A stretch of 64,000 bases of DNA, taken from Streptomyces sp. A2-16. Lineage in GTDB: Bacteria > Actinomycetota > Actinomycetes > Streptomycetales > Streptomycetaceae. The notes under the pieces are model-generated. The model made no database searches, was not told the DNA's origin, and worked only from the letters and a program-made list of their open reading frames with translations. Shown one piece after another: positions 60,701 to 64,000 of the stretch (positions are counted from its first letter, which is position 1; the number at the start of each line of letters is the position of its first letter). The stretch covers positions 9,672,001 through 9,736,000 of the forward strand of contig NZ_CP063808.1 of NCBI RefSeq assembly GCF_018128905.1. The letters are read 5' to 3'. Both the position numbers and the translations under genes were made by a program.

Positions 60701-62038
60701 ATGACACAGGCGTCCGCGACCACCAAAGCCACCCGGCGACAGCATGACCGCGAGATCGTCGCGCTCGCCGTTCCGGCCTTCGGCGCGCTTGTCGCCGAGC
60801 CACTTTTCGTCCTGGCCGACAGCGCGATCGTCGGCCATCTGGGCACCGCCCAACTGGCCGGTCTCGGTATCGCCTCGGCCCTTCTCACGACAGCCGTCAG
60901 CGTCTTCGTCTTCCTCGCCTACGCCACCACCGCCGCTGTCGCCCGTCGCGTGGGAGCCGGCGATCTCCAGGCCGCCATCCGCCAGGGCATGGACGGCATC
61001 TGGCTGGCCCTGCTGCTCGGCGCCGCCGTCATCGCCGTCGTCCTGCCCACCGCTCCGTCGATCGTGGAACTCTTCGGTGCGTCCGACACCGCTGGTCCCT
61101 ACGCGACCACCTATCTTCGGATCTCAGCCCTCGGCATCCCGGCCATGCTCGTGGTGCTCGCTTCGACCGGGGTACTTCGCGGGCTGCAGGACACCAGAAC
61201 ACCGCTCTACGTCGCCGTTGCCGGCTTCGTGGCCAATGCCGTCCTCAACGTGGGCCTCGTCTATGGCGCCGACCTCGGCATTGCGGGCTCCGCCTGGGGC
61301 ACAGTCATTGCCCAGTGCGGCATGGCCGCCGCCTATCTGGTGGTCGTCGTCCGTGGAGCCAGCAGGCACGGCGCCTCCTTGCGCCCTGATGCCGCAGGGA
61401 TCCGGGCTTCCGCACAAGCCGGCGTCCCTCTGTTGGTCCGTACGCTGTCCCTGAGGGCGATCCTGATGATCGCCACAGCCGTCGCAGCGCGTCTCGGTGA
61501 CGCCGATATCGCCGCCCACCAGATCATCCTGTCCCTGTGGAGCCTGCTCGCCTTCGCACTGGACGCCATCGCCATCGCCGGGCAGGCCATCATCGGGCGC
61601 TACCTGGGCGCCGGCGACACCAATGGCGCACGCCAGGCATGTCGTCGAATGGTGGAGTGGGGCATCGCCGTCGGAGTCGCTCTCGGTGTACTGGTCGTAC
61701 TCTCCCGACCGTTGTTCCTCCCCCTGTTCACCGGTGACTCCATGGTCAAGGACGCCGCCCTGCCCGCCCTGGTGATCGTGGCGCTCTCCCAGCCGATCTG
61801 CGGTGTCGTCTTCGTCCTGGACGGTGTTCTGATGGGAGCGGGTGATGGGCCCTATCTCGCCTGGGCCATGGTGATCACCCTGGCAGTCTTCGCCCCGATC
61901 GCGCTGCTCGTGCCCACGCTGGGCGGCGGTCTCACCGCACTGTGGGCAGCGATGACCCTGATGATGGTGATCCGCATGCTGACGCTCTGGCTGCGCACCC
62001 GCTCAGGCAACTGGCTCGTCACCGGCGCGACCCGCTGA
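60701..62038 (+). CDS. MATE-family efflux transporter
   Basis: A 445-residue membrane protein with 12 helices, of the DinF/NorM group (PAFGALVAEPLFVLADSAIVGHLG). Such transporters export drugs or other cations with Na+ or H+. Substrate unknown. Start at ATG 60701; GTG 60695 or TTG 60692 would add only two or three residues. Two parS sites follow immediately after the stop codon. Confidence 0.92.
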   Translation: MTQASATTKATRRQHDREIVALAVPAFGALVAEPLFVLADSAIVGHLGTAQLAGLGIASALLTTAVSVFVFLAYATTAAVARRVGAGDLQAAIRQGMDGIWLALLLGAAVIAVVLPTAPSIVELFGASDTAGPYATTYLRISALGIPAMLVVLASTGVLRGLQDTRTPLYVAVAGFVANAVLNVGLVYGADLGIAGSAWGTVIAQCGMAAAYLVVVVRGASRHGASLRPDAAGIRASAQAGVPLLVRTLSLRAILMIATAVAARLGDADIAAHQIILSLWSLLAFALDAIAIAGQAIIGRYLGAGDTNGARQACRRMVEWGIAVGVALGVLVVLSRPLFLPLFTGDSMVKDAALPALVIVALSQPICGVVFVLDGVLMGAGDGPYLAWAMVITLAVFAPIALLVPTLGGGLTALWAAMTLMMVIRMLTLWLRTRSGNWLVTGATR

Positions 62039-62040
62039 CC

Positions 62041-62054
62041 GTTTCACGTGAAAC
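62041..62054. other. parS, perfect, directly after the MATE stop codon
   Basis: GTTTCACGTGAAAC begins 3 bp after the last base of the MATE gene. Its centre is 29 bp from the next parS. Confidence 0.93.
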
Positions 62055-62069
62055 ATCGTGGGCCGCCCC

Positions 62070-62083
62070 GTTTCACGTGAAAC
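62070..62083. other. parS, perfect, second of a tandem pair
   Basis: GTTTCACGTGAAAC, 15 bp after the end of the first site. Confidence 0.93.
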
Positions 62084-62114
62084 ACCGCGAGCTCCACCAG
62101 CTTTTTCGGCATGC

Positions 62115-62150
62115 GAGAGGGGCCGCACCTCGATGGGTACGGCCCCTCTC
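62115..62150. terminator. Bidirectional hairpin between rplI and the MATE gene
   Basis: GAGAGGGGCCG and CGGCCCCTCTC form an 11-bp stem with a 14-nt loop. It lies 27 bp beyond the rplI stop and also beyond the parS pair. Confidence 0.85.
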
Positions 62151-62176
62151 TCTACTGCTCAAGCCAGACGCAGCGA

Positions 62177-62623
62177 TCAGGCCGCGACGACCTCGATGTT
62201 GACCTTGGCGGCAACCTCGGGGTGCAGACGCACGGACGTCTCGTGGGCGCCCAGGGTCTTGATCGGCGAACCCAGCTCGATGCGGCGCTTGTCGACCTCG
62301 GGGCCACCGGAAGCCTTGATCGCGGAAGCGATGTCGGCCGGGGTGACGGAACCGAAGAGACGACCGGCGTCGCCCGAGCGGACGGCCAGGCGGACCTTGA
62401 CGCCCTCGAGCTGGGCCTTCACCTGGTTGGCCTGCTCGATGGTCTGGATCTCGTGGATCTTGCGAGCACGACGAATCTGCTCGACGTCCTTCTCGCCGCC
62501 CTTGGTCCAGCGGATCGCAAAGTTCCGCGGGATCAGGTAGTTGCGAGCGTAACCGTCCTTGACGTCGACGACGTCGCCCGCGGCACCGAGGCCGGAGACC
62601 TCGTGGGTGAGGATGATCTTCAT
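62177..62623 (-). CDS. rplI: 50S ribosomal protein bL9
   Basis: A 148-residue protein of the large subunit. The N-terminal domain starts MKIILTHEVSGLGAAGDVV with the conserved NYLIPR; a long connecting helix leads to the C-terminal rRNA-binding domain. Last gene of the rpsF-ssb-rpsR-rplI operon, 18 bp after rpsR. A hairpin at 62115 ends the unit. Confidence 0.98.
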   Translation of the reverse strand: MKIILTHEVSGLGAAGDVVDVKDGYARNYLIPRNFAIRWTKGGEKDVEQIRRARKIHEIQTIEQANQVKAQLEGVKVRLAVRSGDAGRLFGSVTPADIASAIKASGGPEVDKRRIELGSPIKTLGAHETSVRLHPEVAAKVNIEVVAA

Positions 62624-62641
62624 TAGTCGGTCACCCTTCCC

Positions 62642-62878
62642 TTATCGCGCGGTGGAGGTGTAGGGCAGCAGCGCCATCTCACGGCTGTTCTTGACGGCCG
62701 TGGCGACGTCACGCTGGTGCTGCGTGCAGTTGCCGGTCACGCGGCGGGCACGGATCTTGCCGCGGTCGGAAATGAACTTCCGCAGCATGTTCGTGTCCTT
62801 GTAGTCCACGTACGTGACCTTGTCCTTGCAGAAAGCGCAGACCTTCTTCTTAGGCTTGCGCACAGGCGGCTTCGCCAT
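62642..62878 (-). CDS. rpsR: 30S ribosomal protein bS18
   Basis: A 78-residue small-subunit protein that pairs with bS6. It retains a CAFCKD cysteine pair, characteristic of the zinc-type (C+) form; streptomycetes often carry a second, C-minus copy elsewhere. Part of the operon with ssb and rplI; there is a 57-bp gap after ssb. Confidence 0.97.
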   Translation of the reverse strand: MAKPPVRKPKKKVCAFCKDKVTYVDYKDTNMLRKFISDRGKIRARRVTGNCTQHQRDVATAVKNSREMALLPYTSTAR

Positions 62879-62935
62879 GGTGTTTCTCCTGTGTGATCAA
62901 GAAGTGTGGGTACGACCCACCCCTCGGCCCGAGGC

Positions 62936-63535
62936 CTAGAAGGGGGGCTCGTCCGAGTAGCCGCCACCGCCGCTGCCGCCGGAGTTTCCACCCCAGCCGC
63001 CGCCACCGCCGCCCTGGCTGCCACCGGCGGGAGCGCCGGTGGCCCACGGGTCGTCGGCGGGAGCGCCGCCGCCCTGCTGGCCGCCTCCGGAGTTTCCACC
63101 CCAGCCGCCGCCACCCTGGCCGCCACCGCCACCGCCGCTGTAACCGCCCTGGCCACCACGACCGGCACCGCCGGCCGTCTTGGTGACCTTGGCCGTGGCA
63201 CTGCGCAGACTGGCGCCCACTTCCTCGACGTCCAGCTCGTAGACCGTGCGCTTGACGCCCTCACGGTCCTCGTAGGACCGCTGCTTCAGCCGGCCCTGCA
63301 CGATGACGCGCATGCCTCGCTGGAGCGACTCGGCGACGTTCTCCGCCGCCTGACGCCAGACCGAGCAGGTCAGGAACAGGCTCTCGCCGTCCTTCCACTC
63401 GTTCGTCTGACGGTCGAAGGTGCGGGGGGTGGACGCGACACGGAACTTCGCGACCGCCGCACCGGAAGGGGTGAAGCGCAGCTCGGGGTCATCGACAAGA
63501 TTGCCGACGACCGTGATGACGGTCTCGCCTGCCAT
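62936..63535 (-). CDS. ssb: Single-stranded DNA-binding protein
   Basis: A 199-residue protein. The OB fold covers residues 1-110 (MAGETVITVVGNLVDDPELR, FLTCSVWRQAAENVAESL); the rest is a long Gly/Gln/Trp-rich linker of repeats such as GGGGWGGNSGG, and the end is DEPPF, the tip that binds partner proteins. This essential SSB, rather than a second, sporulation-linked SsbB, is the expected identity, since it lies between rpsF and rpsR. Confidence 0.97.
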   Translation of the reverse strand: MAGETVITVVGNLVDDPELRFTPSGAAVAKFRVASTPRTFDRQTNEWKDGESLFLTCSVWRQAAENVAESLQRGMRVIVQGRLKQRSYEDREGVKRTVYELDVEEVGASLRSATAKVTKTAGGAGRGGQGGYSGGGGGGQGGGGWGGNSGGGQQGGGAPADDPWATGAPAGGSQGGGGGGWGGNSGGSGGGGYSDEPPF

Positions 63536-63612
63536 GGGGAACCTCTCGGCGGGTTTGCTCTGGCTGCTTGGTTGCTGCTACTCGAATCCCGGGATCAACT
63601 GAGCTGGAGAGC

Positions 63613-63903
63613 TCAGTGGGTCTCGGGGCGGAGGACCTTGGTCCGGAGGACCGACTCGTTCAGGTTCAGCTGGCGGTCGAGCTCCTTGACGACCGCAGGC
63701 TCGGCCTGCAGGTCGATGACCGAGTAGATGCCCTCGGGCTTCTTCTTGATCTCGTACGAGAGCCGACGACGGCCCCAGGTGTCGACCTTCTCCACCTTGC
63801 CGTTGCCCTCACGGACGACGGAGAGGAAGTTCTCGATCAGGGGGGCGACAGCGCGCTCCTCCAGATCGGGGTCGAGGATGACCATCACCTCGTAGTGACG
63901 CAT
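63613..63903 (-). CDS. rpsF: 30S ribosomal protein bS6
   Basis: A 96-residue protein that binds bS18 and the 16S rRNA central domain. MRHYEVMVILDPDLEERAV starts at ATG 63903 after a near-perfect AAAGGAGGTGGG; a longer reading frame upstream is not real. First gene of the operon; the ssb start is 77 bp on. Some bacteria autoregulate this operon through a bS6:bS18-binding leader hairpin. Confidence 0.98.
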   Translation of the reverse strand: MRHYEVMVILDPDLEERAVAPLIENFLSVVREGNGKVEKVDTWGRRRLSYEIKKKPEGIYSVIDLQAEPAVVKELDRQLNLNESVLRTKVLRPETH

Positions 63904-64000
63904 GTGGAACCCACCTCCTTTGGACTCAACGGCCACGGTCGTTCCGTGGCAGGAGGGTTGTGATGCGTACGCAACGGTATCGGCCGCCACTGACAATCGG
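63904..64000 (-). other. rpsF leader region, partial
   Basis: The window ends inside the rpsF upstream region. A hairpin GCCACGG-(5)-CCGTGGC lies at 63932-63950, 29 bp before the start codon, just before the ribosome binding site. The promoter is probably outside or at the edge. Confidence 0.5.

Overview
The window reads as a piece of a Streptomyces chromosome not far from oriC. The support is very high GC with G/C-rich third codon positions, GTG starts overlapping the previous stop as GTGA, leaderless-type TANNNT promoters 6-9 nt before start codons, the sporulation genes ssgR and ssgA, and the cluster rpsF-ssb-rpsR-rplI next to dnaB. From memory, gene content and order match the S. coelicolor SCO3906 to about SCO3970 region, read in reverse. 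The replication origin should therefore lie beyond the right edge. Species was not determined.

Layout. 0-5 kb: MocR-type regulator with an MFS exporter, a CitG-like protein with a Tat-exported intradiol dioxygenase, and an RsbW-like kinase. 5.4-11.6 kb: a copper-handling run (membrane protein, YcnI, Sco, PCuAC/EcuC, CopC-CopD fusion, Tat-type DyP peroxidase DtpA). 11.7-15.4 kb: pheA, a 0.5-kb gap rich in DnaA boxes, serS, a HAD hydrolase and tRNA-Ser(GCT). 15.6-19.5 kb: two ABC ATPase/permease pairs. 19.7-24.1 kb: four stop/start-coupled genes (frameshifted M24 peptidase, EphD-like hydrolase-SDR fusion, ferritin-like metal-dependent hydrolase, MerR regulator). 24.2-30 kb: kptA, a small protein, LLM oxidoreductase, a second HAD, M23 peptidase and a GAF histidine kinase. 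30-37.5 kb: cydA-cydB-cydDC with a Rex operator, then hisC/pat. 37.9-41.5 kb: LacI regulator, PPP-type phosphatase and a membrane protein. 41.5-45.4 kb: thiC with a TPP riboswitch, and a His-rich YibE/F protein. 45.4-48 kb: ssgA, ssgR, a DUF5326-like peptide and a cupin. 48-54 kb: holin-like protein, PtpA, PLP lyase, LysR, NUDIX and a globin-reductase. 54-58.7 kb: HAD, two GNATs, MFS and a serine hydrolase. 58.7-64 kb: dnaB, a MATE exporter, and rplI, rpsR, ssb, rpsF.

The strongest non-coding signal is a set of eight perfect ParB sites (parS, GTTTCACGTGAAAC) and three one-mismatch relatives. All perfect sites lie right of 25 kb, so density rises toward the presumed origin. Two are centred in longer perfect palindromes (40 and 30 bp) placed like transcription terminators. 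One touches the cydDC start codon, one lies in a presumed promoter, one degenerate copy forms an arm of the thiC riboswitch, and another encodes part of DtpA. DnaA-box clusters occur before serS, before kptA and, more weakly, upstream of dnaB. Other points of note are the single-base frameshift in the M24 peptidase, the Pro-rich extension of SsgR, the His/Gly-rich YibE/F N-terminus and several short tandem repeats. I saw no transposase, prophage, CRISPR array or classical biosynthetic cluster, and nothing that clearly forms a wholly new system.
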